Below, in pieces: positions 1 to 6,336 of a DNA stretch of 31,561 nt. Every line of letters starts with the position of its first letter. Positions within the stretch are counted from its first letter, which is position 1. The notes beneath the pieces were generated by a model. It was not told where the DNA came from, made no database searches, and worked only from the letters and a program-made list of their open reading frames with translations. A program made the position numbers and the translations under genes. This DNA is from a virus. Location: positions 1 to 31,561 of IMG/VR virus record IMGVR_UViG_3300009503_000598. One strand, given 5' to 3'.

Positions 1-123
1 AAAACAAAAACAATGGGAACAACAACCCTCGCACGGCAGTTCCTTAGCTCTCTAAAAGAGCTGGAGGCCGCAAACAAGGACTGGTATTATGACCAATCAG
101 ATATTAAAAAAATGAAAAAATTC
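1..123. repeat. Terminal direct repeat, copy 1 (circular assembly overlap)
   Basis: These 123 bases are identical to 31439-31561 (offset 31,438). The repeat runs through the overlap between the end of the ATPase gene and the start of the 82-residue ORF at 13. An exact repeat at both contig ends usually means that a circular or circularly permuted genome was assembled, with the overlap set by the assembler. A true short physical terminal repeat is possible but cannot be told apart here. Confidence 0.95.
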
Positions 124-261
124 AACTTAATGGAGAAAAAATGCCTACGCCTCTATCGTGAGGTGGTAGGGTACTATCATCTGAAATATCCGGATTTTTA
201 TAGACCGGACATGGATAATGCTGGGATACGCTACCAACAGGCTATCTGGAGTGTATTTTAA
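13..261 (+). CDS. Small hypothetical protein at the genome junction (82 aa)
   Basis: I do not recognise a family. The 82-residue protein is charged, with a lysine-rich middle and an aromatic C-terminal part rich in Tyr and Phe; it has no signal peptide, membrane segment or cysteine pair. On the circle its ATG (equivalent to 31451) lies inside the last 43 bases of the ATPase gene, in the -1 frame relative to it. Upstream is an A-rich stretch without a Shine-Dalgarno sequence, as for most genes here. It could be an independent early gene, or the frameshifted remnant of the missing C-terminal part of the ATPase; I see no Walker B or ABC signature in it, which favours an independent gene. Confidence 0.55.
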   Translation: MGTTTLARQFLSSLKELEAANKDWYYDQSDIKKMKKFNLMEKKCLRLYREVVGYYHLKYPDFYRPDMDNAGIRYQQAIWSVF

Positions 262-282
262 AATGCAAAAAATAGTAAGATT

Positions 283-534
283 ATGTATTATGGTAATAAA
301 ACACAAAAAGCAATAACGGACTTTAAAAATCAAATTGATTATTTAGAGTCTACTGATGAATTTCTTGTTGCACGAGAGAAAATATATGAAATTCTGGAGC
401 AAGAAATTAAAGAAAATAAGAACTTTTCAGGAATTGAAAAGCACGAATTTCAATTTCAGAGGGCACTGGTTGATATGGCAATATTTTTGAGGCTTGCAAA
501 TGAAATAATATTTTTAAAAAAACAAATTAAATAA
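283..534 (+). CDS. Hypothetical early protein, helical (83 aa)
   Basis: This is an unrecognised, mostly alpha-helical protein, rich in Glu, Lys and Ile, with heptad-like spacing that suggests a short coiled coil. It has no membrane segment or cysteine motif. The ATG at 283 follows the previous stop by 21 bases, and the gene ends 7 bases before the HTH gene, so it sits tightly in the early operon. Its base composition is strongly AT-rich. Confidence 0.6.
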   Translation: MYYGNKTQKAITDFKNQIDYLESTDEFLVAREKIYEILEQEIKENKNFSGIEKHEFQFQRALVDMAIFLRLANEIIFLKKQIK

Positions 535-541
535 TTAAAAA

Positions 542-772
542 ATGAAACTAAATATTAAGTATATATTATATGAACATTACTTAAGAACTGGCGAATACAT
601 CACCCAGGCTCAAATAGCTCGGGAGATAGTGAAATTAGGGCTGTATGCTTCCGAGCATTCGGCCCAAAATATGCTGCAACGGTGGATCACCGGAAAGGCT
701 GACCCGCCGATAGAAGTTCTGAAATATTTGGCGGGGAAATTCAACAAAACCATAAATCAATTATTGGTATGA
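542..772 (+). CDS. Small helix-turn-helix DNA-binding protein (76 aa)
   Basis: This is probably a DNA-binding regulator of the Cro/CI (XRE) type. The sequence includes TQAQIAREIVKLG, where a first helix leads into a recognition helix, followed by MLQRWITGKADPP and a helix ending near FNKTINQLLV. That matches the fold in which the last helices pack around the HTH, and the whole protein is about one HTH domain long. It is the only obvious repressor-like gene in the genome, but with no integrase or divergent promoter a lysogeny role cannot be claimed. Its TGA overlaps the ATG of the next gene (ATGA at 769-772). Confidence 0.65.
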   Translation: MKLNIKYILYEHYLRTGEYITQAQIAREIVKLGLYASEHSAQNMLQRWITGKADPPIEVLKYLAGKFNKTINQLLV

Positions 773-951
773 ATAGTGTAATACATACGCCGGATAGGTT
801 AGAATTGACAGAAGACAGCACCTATGAATGTCCCAAGTATCATGCCTCGGAAGAGAACTTTATTAAGACAGGCAAGGATATATGGGTTTGCCGTTGTTGC
901 TGGTACAAACAACATAAGGATTATTTTATAACTAAAACTTTAAAGCCATGA
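769..951 (+). CDS. Small cysteine-containing protein (60 aa)
   Basis: The 60-residue protein carries a degenerate zinc-ribbon pattern: one Cys in YECPKY and a C-x-C-C cluster in WVCRCCWY about 20 residues later. A canonical ribbon would have two CxxC knuckles, so zinc binding is uncertain. It is coupled through ATGA overlaps to the HTH gene upstream and to the gene at 948. The function is unknown; small ribbon proteins are common accessory genes in phage early operons. Confidence 0.55.
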   Translation: MNSVIHTPDRLELTEDSTYECPKYHASEENFIKTGKDIWVCRCCWYKQHKDYFITKTLKP

Positions 952-1520
952 TAAAATATAAATTAACTAATGGATTCCAAGAAATTGGCAGGACAATTCT
1001 TGCATTGGGAAATTCCGACAGATTAACGCATAATCATTGGATACATTATTATCATCATCCCTTGCTTGCTGTTATTTTTAATTCTTTAGTTGATAAATTA
1101 CCATTTCCGATACTTTATGAAATAAAAGCCTTAGGCAGGCACTTAGATGAAGATGGTATCATTGGGGGATGTACAAGAATGACTTTTATAAGAGAATTAC
1201 CTTTGCCTGAAATGACCATTAACCAAAAAATAGCATTTGGTATCCTTTGTGCTTTGGAAGTAACTAAAGATAAAGACTTTGTCAAATGGGGAAATAATTG
1301 GTTGAATGGTGATAGGTCATATAAAAAGGCCAGAAAAATGTTTAAGAAAACTTTTGGCAAAGAGCATTATGAATCTGCGGCTGCTATTACATTCGCTATA
1401 CTTTTTCTGTCCCATGATTATTGTGAATCAACCATAAGTGCCGCTGATGCTGCAGCCAAGGCAGCCAAAATGAAGAAATTAGACTTAATTGACTTAGCCA
1501 TAAAATCATTAAAATATTAG
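948..1520 (+). CDS. Hypothetical protein (190 aa)
   Basis: I do not recognise a family. It looks globular and mostly helical, with His-rich segments near the N-terminus (HNHWIHYYHHP), a central RELPLPEMTINQK stretch and an alanine-rich C-terminal helix (SAADAAAKAAKM). No signal peptide or clear catalytic motif is visible. It overlaps the previous gene by ATGA and is followed after 2 bases by a short coiled-coil gene, inside the recombination operon. The HNH-like histidines near residues 28-37 are not in an HNH nuclease context because no paired cysteines are present. Confidence 0.65.
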   Translation: MIKYKLTNGFQEIGRTILALGNSDRLTHNHWIHYYHHPLLAVIFNSLVDKLPFPILYEIKALGRHLDEDGIIGGCTRMTFIRELPLPEMTINQKIAFGILCALEVTKDKDFVKWGNNWLNGDRSYKKARKMFKKTFGKEHYESAAAITFAILFLSHDYCESTISAADAAAKAAKMKKLDLIDLAIKSLKY

Positions 1521-1522
1521 CT

Positions 1523-1747
1523 ATGAATCTTATTAATGAAGTCACCCCCGATCCTGTTAACCAGGAGAAGGAACTCCAAAGTTACGGGGTATATTTTGAC
1601 CCCGAAGGAAAGACCCTTGCCCAAAGAGTGGCAGAACTGGAGAAGGAGGTTAAAAATCTCCGAGAATCTATGGAATTATTCCAAAGATATATGGAAGTTA
1701 ATAATCAGATAATTGAAAACATTACTAAATTAACAAACATCTTATGA
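1523..1747 (+). CDS. Short coiled-coil protein (74 aa)
   Basis: The C-terminal two thirds (about residues 27-74) form a strong coiled coil with regular heptads (LAQRVAELEKEVKNLRESM), while the first 25 residues are polar and Pro-containing. Such small coiled-coil proteins often precede recombination genes in phages, but no function can be assigned. The stop overlaps the ATG of the ERF gene (ATGA at 1744-1747), suggesting coupled translation. Confidence 0.6.
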   Translation: MNLINEVTPDPVNQEKELQSYGVYFDPEGKTLAQRVAELEKEVKNLRESMELFQRYMEVNNQIIENITKLTNIL

Positions 1748-2265
1748 AAGAGCTAATTATCATTCAGCAAAGTTTAAGAGCTCCAAAAGCTCACAGAAAT
1801 GAGTTCGGCGGATTTAATTACCGTTCTGCCGAGGATATTTTAGAGGCCGTTAAACCTTTATTATTTGAACAAGCTTGCATTTTAACTCTTACTGATGAGA
1901 TAATTCTTATCGGTGAACGTTACTATGTAAAAGCAAATGCTACATTAATAAATTCAGAAGGCAAGTCTATAACCGTCTCAGCCTATGCCCGGGAAGAAGC
2001 GCAGAAGAAAGGTATGGATGCTGCACAGATAACAGGGGCTGCTTCTTCTTATGCAAGAAAGTATGCTCTTAACGGGCTATTCTGTATTGATGATACGCGC
2101 GATCCTGACGCCCAAGTCATTGAAAAGCAAAAAGAGGACATTCAGAAACAGATAGAAGGCTGCAAGACAGTGGCCGATCTTCATGAACTTTGGAATGAAT
2201 GGGACGACAAAACAAGACAAGAATATAAAGAAATTGTAAAACAACGTAAAAATCAATTATCATGA
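1744..2265 (+). CDS. erf: ERF-family single-strand annealing protein (173 aa)
   Basis: ERF proteins anneal complementary single strands in phage recombination and genome circularisation. The family signatures are clear: the N-terminal FGGFNYRSAEDILEAVKPLL (about residues 21-40) and ITGAASSYARKYALNGLF (about 95-113), which matches the conserved ERF segment 'saxsYarrYaLxxlf'. The length suits the core domain plus a helical tail. It is followed, with an ATGA overlap, by a PD-(D/E)XK nuclease and then SSB: a complete exonuclease/annealase/SSB module. Confidence 0.88.
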   Translation: MKELIIIQQSLRAPKAHRNEFGGFNYRSAEDILEAVKPLLFEQACILTLTDEIILIGERYYVKANATLINSEGKSITVSAYAREEAQKKGMDAAQITGAASSYARKYALNGLFCIDDTRDPDAQVIEKQKEDIQKQIEGCKTVADLHELWNEWDDKTRQEYKEIVKQRKNQLS

Positions 2266-3149
2266 AATTAAAATATAGCACATTGATATTTAATATCGAG
2301 AAGCATCGTTATATCACGCGCGAAGGAAGAGAGTTGCTTGGAATTACCGGGCTACTTTCACGACAATTATTTGCCGGAAAATATGATGGCATTCCTAGGG
2401 AGATACTAAACAGGGCAGCCGAGCACGGAAGCTTCGTGCATCGGGAAATTAATGACTTCATCACTTTAGGATTTACACCAAAAACACCGGAAGCTCAAGA
2501 AGCAATAAAAGAATTTAATCCTGACACTTGCGCTGCATCAGAATATCTTGTCAGTGATGGAGAGAACTATGCCACAATGATAGATTTTATGGATAAAGAA
2601 TTTAACCTCTATGATTTTAAAACAACGGCAGTACTTGACAAGGAATATGTCAGCTGGCAACTATCTATTTCGGCATATCTTTTCAAATGCCAGAATGGAT
2701 TTGAACCGAAAAACTTTTATGCGGTACATTTGCGTGGAGATAAAATGGACGTTAAGCCGGTTGAAAAAAAGTCAGAGGAAGAAGTCCTTGAGCTTTTAGC
2801 CTGCGATCTTGCGGGAGAGAATTATCTTGAAAAAAAATCCGCTCCGGTAAAGGCAGACCTCCCTCTTGTTCAGGTGAAGCAACTTGAAAGCACTATCCTT
2901 GAGATAGAATCAGAATTAAAGTATTTTACAGACTTGCGGGAAGAACTTTTTCGGCAAATATATGACAAGATGGAAGAAAAGAATTTAAAAAAAATTGAGA
3001 CCGACGAACTCATTATAACCCGGGTGCTACCTTCAGAAAGTGTCTCTATTGACACTAAAAAACTCAAAGAAGAACTACCGGAAATAGCAAAGAAATACGA
3101 AAAAATAAGTCAAAGAAAAGGATATGTTAAATTAACAATTAAAAAGTGA
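2262..3149 (+). CDS. PD-(D/E)XK (RecB/YqaJ-like) exonuclease (295 aa)
   Basis: This is probably the nuclease partner of the ERF protein, resecting double-strand ends to expose single strands. The visible nuclease core is ATMIDFM (an Asp near residue 108), then YDFKTTA (Asp and Lys near 118-120), then a helix with a conserved Gln in SWQLSISAYLF (about 130-140). This fits the D-(D/E)xK-Q pattern of the RecB-type fold. The C-terminal third (about residues 205-260) is a coiled coil. ATGA overlap with erf and a 4-base gap to SSB support one functional unit. Confidence 0.8.
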   Translation: MKLKYSTLIFNIEKHRYITREGRELLGITGLLSRQLFAGKYDGIPREILNRAAEHGSFVHREINDFITLGFTPKTPEAQEAIKEFNPDTCAASEYLVSDGENYATMIDFMDKEFNLYDFKTTAVLDKEYVSWQLSISAYLFKCQNGFEPKNFYAVHLRGDKMDVKPVEKKSEEEVLELLACDLAGENYLEKKSAPVKADLPLVQVKQLESTILEIESELKYFTDLREELFRQIYDKMEEKNLKKIETDELIITRVLPSESVSIDTKKLKEELPEIAKKYEKISQRKGYVKLTIKK

Positions 3150-3153
3150 AATT

Positions 3154-3498
3154 ATGAATTACGTTATCTTAGTTGGCAGGGTGGGCGATCAGCCTAAAAT
3201 TATAAAAACAAATAAACCGGTAGCAAAATTTTCATTTGCTACAAATGAGTATTACAAAAACAAAGACGGGGAAAATATCATCGAAACAGAATGGCATAGT
3301 ATAGTATTCTTCCAATCAGTGGATTATATTGAAAAAAATATCAAAAAAGGAGACCTTATATTTGTTCAAGGAAAAATTGTTACAAGAACATGGACAAATA
3401 AAGAAGGAGAACAACACTGGGCAACGGAGATAATTGGGAAGCAGATAGAACTTCTTAAATCAAATACTAAAAAAGAAGAAAACGAAACAGTATTTTAA
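3154..3498 (+). CDS. ssb: Single-stranded DNA-binding protein (114 aa)
   Basis: This is an SSB with an OB fold, starting MNYVILVGRVGDQPKI and followed by KFSFATNEYY, ETEWHSIVFF and LIFVQGKIVTRTW, all standard SSB segments. At 114 residues it is at the short end of the family, with almost no linker. The acidic tail ends EENETVF, a loose version of the acidic tip finishing in Phe that recruits partner proteins. It should coat single strands made by the neighbouring nuclease and during replication. Confidence 0.93.
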   Translation: MNYVILVGRVGDQPKIIKTNKPVAKFSFATNEYYKNKDGENIIETEWHSIVFFQSVDYIEKNIKKGDLIFVQGKIVTRTWTNKEGEQHWATEIIGKQIELLKSNTKKEENETVF

Positions 3499-3500
3499 TT

Positions 3501-3908
3501 ATGAAACTCTATTGCATAAATACTATAACGGGGCTGATGCCACTCTATCCTGCAGATTACGAGGAAAAGAAAAAACTTAAACTCGGTGTAGAATATGAGG
3601 TTGAAGTGCGCACCCCCCGTAATATAGGATTTCATCGGAAATTCTTTGCCCTTCTTAACATTGGCTGGACAAATACAAAACTTGATATGCCATTTGAGAC
3701 TTATAGGAAATATGTTATTATTAAAGCTGGGTATTTTAAAATCTACAAAACACCGAAAGGGCTATTCTATGATGCCGAAAGCATTAGCTTTTCAAACATG
3801 AGTCAAGATCGTTTTGAAGAATTATATTCCAGGGTACTCGATAAGATAATCGAGGATATAGGTATTACAAATGAAGAAATCGAAAAACAATTAATTAATT
3901 TTATATGA
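3501..3908 (+). CDS. DUF1367-like protein (135 aa)
   Basis: The start MKLYCINTITGLMPLYPADYE and the central GFHRKFFALLNIGW are the hallmarks I associate with DUF1367, a family found in phage recombination and replication operons next to SSB and recombinases. The biochemical role is unknown to me. The gene lies 2 bases after ssb, and its TGA overlaps the next start (3905). The family name is from memory of the motif and should be tested by a profile search. Confidence 0.7.
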   Translation: MKLYCINTITGLMPLYPADYEEKKKLKLGVEYEVEVRTPRNIGFHRKFFALLNIGWTNTKLDMPFETYRKYVIIKAGYFKIYKTPKGLFYDAESISFSNMSQDRFEELYSRVLDKIIEDIGITNEEIEKQLINFI

Positions 3909-4369
3909 TAGATTTAATGCGTAATATTGAGATGATTGTCTGTGAAGACAAAAATATTTCTCCTGAAATATTGCATATTAAAACACGATATAGAAAGATT
4001 ACTGAAGTGAAACATATAATAATTTATTTATCTGATTATTTTGCTAAAAGAAGATTGTCTTATAGACAATTAGCGGAATATTTTAACTTAGACCATGCAA
4101 CAGCTATTTATGCTATAAAAAAAATTGATAATTATCAGAAAATTTACTCCACTTATGCATTATTATTAAATCAGTATAAAGAGAAAATAACAATTTTAAA
4201 TGAAAAAAATACTGAAATTGAAAAAAATATTTTAGAAATTAAAAATAAAATACAACAGTCTTTAATTAATAATACAATAATAAATTTAGATGATGTTCTA
4301 AAATACAACAATTTATTTAATTTTAAATGTTTGAAAATCGAACAAGGTTATGAAAAGAAAAAATTATGA
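3905..4369 (+). CDS. DnaA domain-IV-like DNA-binding protein with coiled-coil tail (154 aa)
   Basis: Residues about 30-80 resemble the C-terminal DNA-binding domain of DnaA. KHIIIYLSDYF is followed by LSYRQLAEYFNLDHATAIYA and then IKKI, and DHATAIYAIKKI matches the DnaA signature that contacts the DnaA box (R/DHTTVxHAxxKI). There is no AAA+ domain. The C-terminal half is a low-complexity Asn/Lys/Ile coiled coil. The gene is markedly AT-rich. A stand-alone domain of this kind could bind DnaA boxes in host or phage DNA, helping or diverting the host initiator; that is inference. Confidence 0.75.
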   Translation: MIDLMRNIEMIVCEDKNISPEILHIKTRYRKITEVKHIIIYLSDYFAKRRLSYRQLAEYFNLDHATAIYAIKKIDNYQKIYSTYALLLNQYKEKITILNEKNTEIEKNILEIKNKIQQSLINNTIINLDDVLKYNNLFNFKCLKIEQGYEKKKL

Positions 4370-4601
4370 AAATCTTAATGCACAATTAACGCTGCGGGAA
4401 CAGGTGCAGGAAATTCGGGAGCAGGCAAAAAAAATAAAATATAAATCTCCGGATATTGAAAAAATGTATGGTTTTCAGGTTGAAGGTAATCCTGCGACAT
4501 GGTATTATTTTTATAGTATCGAAAAAAGAGATAAAAAAGCTAAACAATTTAATGTAAAAAAATACTTCGGTCCATGCAAAAACATACAAAAATCTATATG
4601 A
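4350..4601 (+). CDS. Hypothetical protein (83 aa)
   Basis: This is an unrecognised basic protein. The N-terminal half is helical (LREQVQEIREQAKKIKYK) and the C-terminal half has an aromatic strand (ATWYYFYSIEKRDKK) ending in a Lys-rich segment. It overlaps the previous gene by 20 bases and the following HNH gene by an ATGA at 4598-4601. Tyr/Trp-rich strands in small basic phage proteins often indicate nucleic-acid contact, but nothing specific is visible. Confidence 0.55.
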   Translation: MKRKNYENLNAQLTLREQVQEIREQAKKIKYKSPDIEKMYGFQVEGNPATWYYFYSIEKRDKKAKQFNVKKYFGPCKNIQKSI

Positions 4602-4834
4602 ATTATTTCGACTACGGCGAGCAGGATATTATCCTTTGTGAGGCTTGCGGTAGACAGGCTGTAGATATACACCACATCAACGGCAGAGGGAAGGGGAAGG
4701 ATGTTATTGAGAACCTCATGGCTCTCTGCCGAAGATGTCATAAGATGGCTCATGAAGGAGAATTGTCAAAAGGTGAGTTACAATACATTCATAATAACGT
4801 TTTAAATGGTCGTCGGATCGCATTTTTAAAATAA
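4598..4834 (+). CDS. HNH-endonuclease-like protein (78 aa)
   Basis: The zinc-stabilised HNH pattern is plain: CEACG, then VDIHHINGRG, then ENLMALCRRCHKMAHEG. The two CxxC knuckles and the His-His and final His residues are those of the beta-beta-alpha metal fold. The start at 4598 is chosen because its ATG overlaps the upstream TGA in the ATGA form used all over this genome; an in-frame ATG at 4574 would add 8 residues. HNH proteins usually lie beside the terminase genes and assist packaging. Here the gene is over 4 kb away, at the end of the recombination operon, so a recombination, repair or host-nicking role is equally possible. Confidence 0.8.
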   Translation: MNYFDYGEQDIILCEACGRQAVDIHHINGRGKGKDVIENLMALCRRCHKMAHEGELSKGELQYIHNNVLNGRRIAFLK

Positions 4835-4845
4835 GTGTTAATAAC
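4834..4845. promoter_or_regulatory. Candidate operator, copy 1 (shared 12-mer)
   Basis: The 12-mer agtgttaataac occurs here and at 7648-7659, in both cases just after the stop of a block and upstream of a strong -7 element. Its core GTTA-A-TAAC is a perfect inverted repeat around a central base, as expected for a dimeric regulator site. The distances to the -7 elements differ (37 and 51 bases), so a shared regulatory role is only suggested. Confidence 0.3.
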
Positions 4846-4859
4846 TTTCAGATATCTCT

Positions 4860-4890
4860 TATGATTTATAAAAATTATTGATTATATTTG
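4860..4890 (+). promoter_or_regulatory. Bacteroidota-type promoter for the 4.9-7.6 kb block
   Basis: A perfect -7 element TATATTTG at 4883-4890 matches TAnnTTTG. The -33 position holds only TATG (4860-4863, one mismatch to TTTG) with a 19-base spacer. Transcription would start near 4897, just before the 11-bp inverted repeat that begins at 4900. It probably drives the candidate RNA/leader and the initiator operon. Confidence 0.65.
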
Positions 4891-4896
4891 CAGTAG

Positions 4897-5022
4897 TAAA
4901 CAGCGTAACTATGGATAAGAAATTAATAATATTAAAATATTGCCGGCTTCGGCAGAAAAGCCCAGGGGTTTCAAGTTACGCTGTACCTGACTGGGTTTTT
5001 TGTTTGGGGCCGGCCTTTTTAT
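4897..5022 (+). ncRNA. Candidate structured RNA or attenuator in front of the initiator gene
   Basis: The predicted transcript begins with one arm of an 11-bp perfect inverted repeat (4900-4910 with 4974-4984). The enclosed part has an AU-rich single-stranded stretch (4911-4940), a hairpin TGCCG-gctt-CGGCA (4941-4954) and a second hairpin with loop CAGG (about 4955-4972). That loop can pair with CCTG at 4986-4989 outside the stem, a possible pseudoknot. Two T-rich tracts follow (4996-5005, and 5016-5024 after GGCCGGCC), resembling termination sites. CCCAG (4961-4965) with CTGGG (4991-4995) forms an alternative terminator stem. No known RNA family is recognised. It might instead be a coding leader, as described for 4911-5027. 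Confidence 0.45.
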
Positions 5023-5027
5023 TTTAA
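4911..5027 (+). CDS. Possible 38-residue leader peptide or small protein
   Basis: An ATG 20 bases after the perfect -7 element opens a 38-codon frame that ends at TAA 5025-5027, four bases before the initiator ATG. The peptide begins MDKKLIILKYCRLRQK and ends in a hydrophobic, Trp/Phe-rich tail. The inverted-repeat arm 4900-4910 directly abuts the ATG, so pairing would mask the start. By chance a frame this long is not rare (roughly one in six), so coding status is uncertain; the RNA structure may be the selected feature. Confidence 0.3.
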   Translation: MDKKLIILKYCRLRQKSPGVSSYAVPDWVFCLGPAFLF

Positions 5028-5031
5028 AGTT

Positions 5032-5763
5032 ATGAATAAAGATACTTTCTATTTTTCGCATGATTACAATGCCAGGATGGATGAGAAAATTAAAAATCTA
5101 ATCCGAAAACATGGAATAGAAGGTTATGGTATTTTTTGGGCAATAATAGAGGATTTATACTGCAATAAAAATAAATTAAAAATAGATTACGATGGTATTG
5201 CATTCGATTTACACACGCAAAGTGATAAAATAAAAAGTATAATTCATGACTTTGATCTATTCGTTATTGAGGATGGATTTTTTGGTTCTCTAAGCGTTGA
5301 GAGAAGATTAAAAGAGAGAAACAAGAAGACGGAAAATGCCAAAAAATCGGCACTATATAGATGGAAGAAATCTGGGAAAACCAACGATGCGAACGCAATG
5401 CGAACGCAATGCGAACGCAATGCCAATGCAATGCGCCCCGAAGTCGATCGCAATGCTATAAAGGAAAGGAAAGGAAATGAAAGGAAAGAAAAGGATATAT
5501 ATAAAGAATATAAAGAAATATTTAACGAATTTCGGAAAAATTATCCTGGAACAAAAAGAGGTAATGATATAGAATTTGAAAATTTTATTAAAAAACATAA
5601 AGATTGGAAAGAAGTTTTATTGTTGCTTAAAGAAAGATTGAATTATCAGATAGAAGCAAGGCAAGTTAGAAAACAGAAAAATTTATTCGTGCCAGAATGG
5701 AAAAATTTACAAACATGGATAAATCAACGTTGCTGGGAAGAAATTATAAATATAAATTCATAA
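5032..5763 (+). CDS. DUF4373 (Lin1244/Lin1753)-type replication initiator (243 aa)
   Basis: The N-terminal domain (about residues 1-105) reads as a winged-helix DUF4373 domain: TFYFSHDYNARMDEKIKNL, then GIEGYGIFWAIIEDLYC. The C-terminal region (about 160-240) ends VPEWKNLQTWINQRCWEE, which matches the 'fxpxxxTWLNqxxWED' ending of phage O/DnaD-like replication proteins that recruit the helicase machinery. The linker between them is encoded by DNA iterons. The gene opens the block after the promoter at 4883 and is AT-rich. No helicase or loader is recognisable nearby, so it presumably uses the host helicase. Confidence 0.82.
   Translation: MNKDTFYFSHDYNARMDEKIKNLIRKHGIEGYGIFWAIIEDLYCNKNKLKIDYDGIAFDLHTQSDKIKSIIHDFDLFVIEDGFFGSLSVERRLKERNKKTENAKKSALYRWKKSGKTNDANAMRTQCERNANAMRPEVDRNAIKERKGNERKEKDIYKEYKEIFNEFRKNYPGTKRGNDIEFENFIKKHKDWKEVLLLLKERLNYQIEARQVRKQKNLFVPEWKNLQTWINQRCWEEIININS
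5389..5432 (+). repeat. 11-bp iterons inside the initiator gene
   Basis: Three perfect tandem copies of GCGAACGCAAT occupy 5389-5399, 5400-5410 and 5411-5421, followed by a degenerate copy GCCAATGCAAT at 5422-5432. Because 11 is not a multiple of 3, the protein reads the repeat in three frames, so the repetition is conserved or generated at the DNA level. They encode residues about 120-134, a linker between domains. This is the arrangement of lambda-type origins, where the initiator binds iterons inside its own gene. Confidence 0.85.
5457..5525 (+). other. C-free A/G-rich tract: candidate DNA-unwinding element
   Basis: Directly after the iterons, 69 bases contain no C on the + strand and are mostly A and G (aaggaaagga-type units), turning into ATATATATAAAGAATATAAAG from about 5496. 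A strand-asymmetric purine tract next to iterons mirrors the AT-rich unwinding region of lambdoid origins. Function is inferred from position and composition only. Confidence 0.55.
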
Positions 5764-5766
5764 GTC

Positions 5767-6336
5767 ATGGAACAAGATGAATACAAAGTAACAAGATTGA
5801 AAATAATTAAATTAGAAGAAAATCAAACTTATCAAAAGTATTGTAATTCATTAATTCAGGATATTTCTGAGGAAGAACTGGATACTTTAATAGAATTATT
5901 AATAAATAAAGCAGCGATAAATATGGGGCGCGAAAATTATGAAGCATCTGATGAAGCTAAAGCATCTATTATAGAATTTCTTTATAATGAATTTCCTTAT
6001 TTGCCTTTAAATTACATTGCATCAGGAATTCTTCGGGGTTCGTTAGGAAAATTCGGAGCTGGCAGACTGGTCCCACGAACAGTAAGATTATGGTTATCTG
6101 AAGTTGCGCAGGAATATAGGAATTTACAAAAGCATAAAGAACTTGAAGGAATAGCAATGAATAAAGATTTTATTGATCTTAAAAAATATCCTGTAGGAAA
6201 GGCAATTATAAAAAAAATCGAATGGTGGCAAGAAGAAAAAATAACATTAGAAGACTGGGATAAAATTTCTTTGAAAAAATTATCTGAAGATATAGCTGAA
6301 AGAGAAAATATTAATCTTAAAAATTATATAAAATGA
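5767..6336 (+). CDS. Hypothetical protein downstream of the initiator (189 aa)
   Basis: I do not recognise a family. It is largely helical. A notable segment is YNEFPYLPLNYIASGILRGS followed by RLVPRTVRLWLSEVAQEY (about residues 72-116). No Walker motifs are present, so it is not a DnaC-type ATPase. The slot directly after an O-like initiator often holds a helicase loader or a partner protein, so a replication accessory role is a reasonable guess. AT-rich; overlaps the next gene by ATGA. Confidence 0.65.
   Translation: MEQDEYKVTRLKIIKLEENQTYQKYCNSLIQDISEEELDTLIELLINKAAINMGRENYEASDEAKASIIEFLYNEFPYLPLNYIASGILRGSLGKFGAGRLVPRTVRLWLSEVAQEYRNLQKHKELEGIAMNKDFIDLKKYPVGKAIIKKIEWWQEEKITLEDWDKISLKKLSEDIAERENINLKNYIK

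Noticed and set aside
5767-6336. DnaC-type helicase loader assignment
   Set aside because: The position after the initiator suggests it, but no Walker A or B motif is visible, so the protein is left unassigned.
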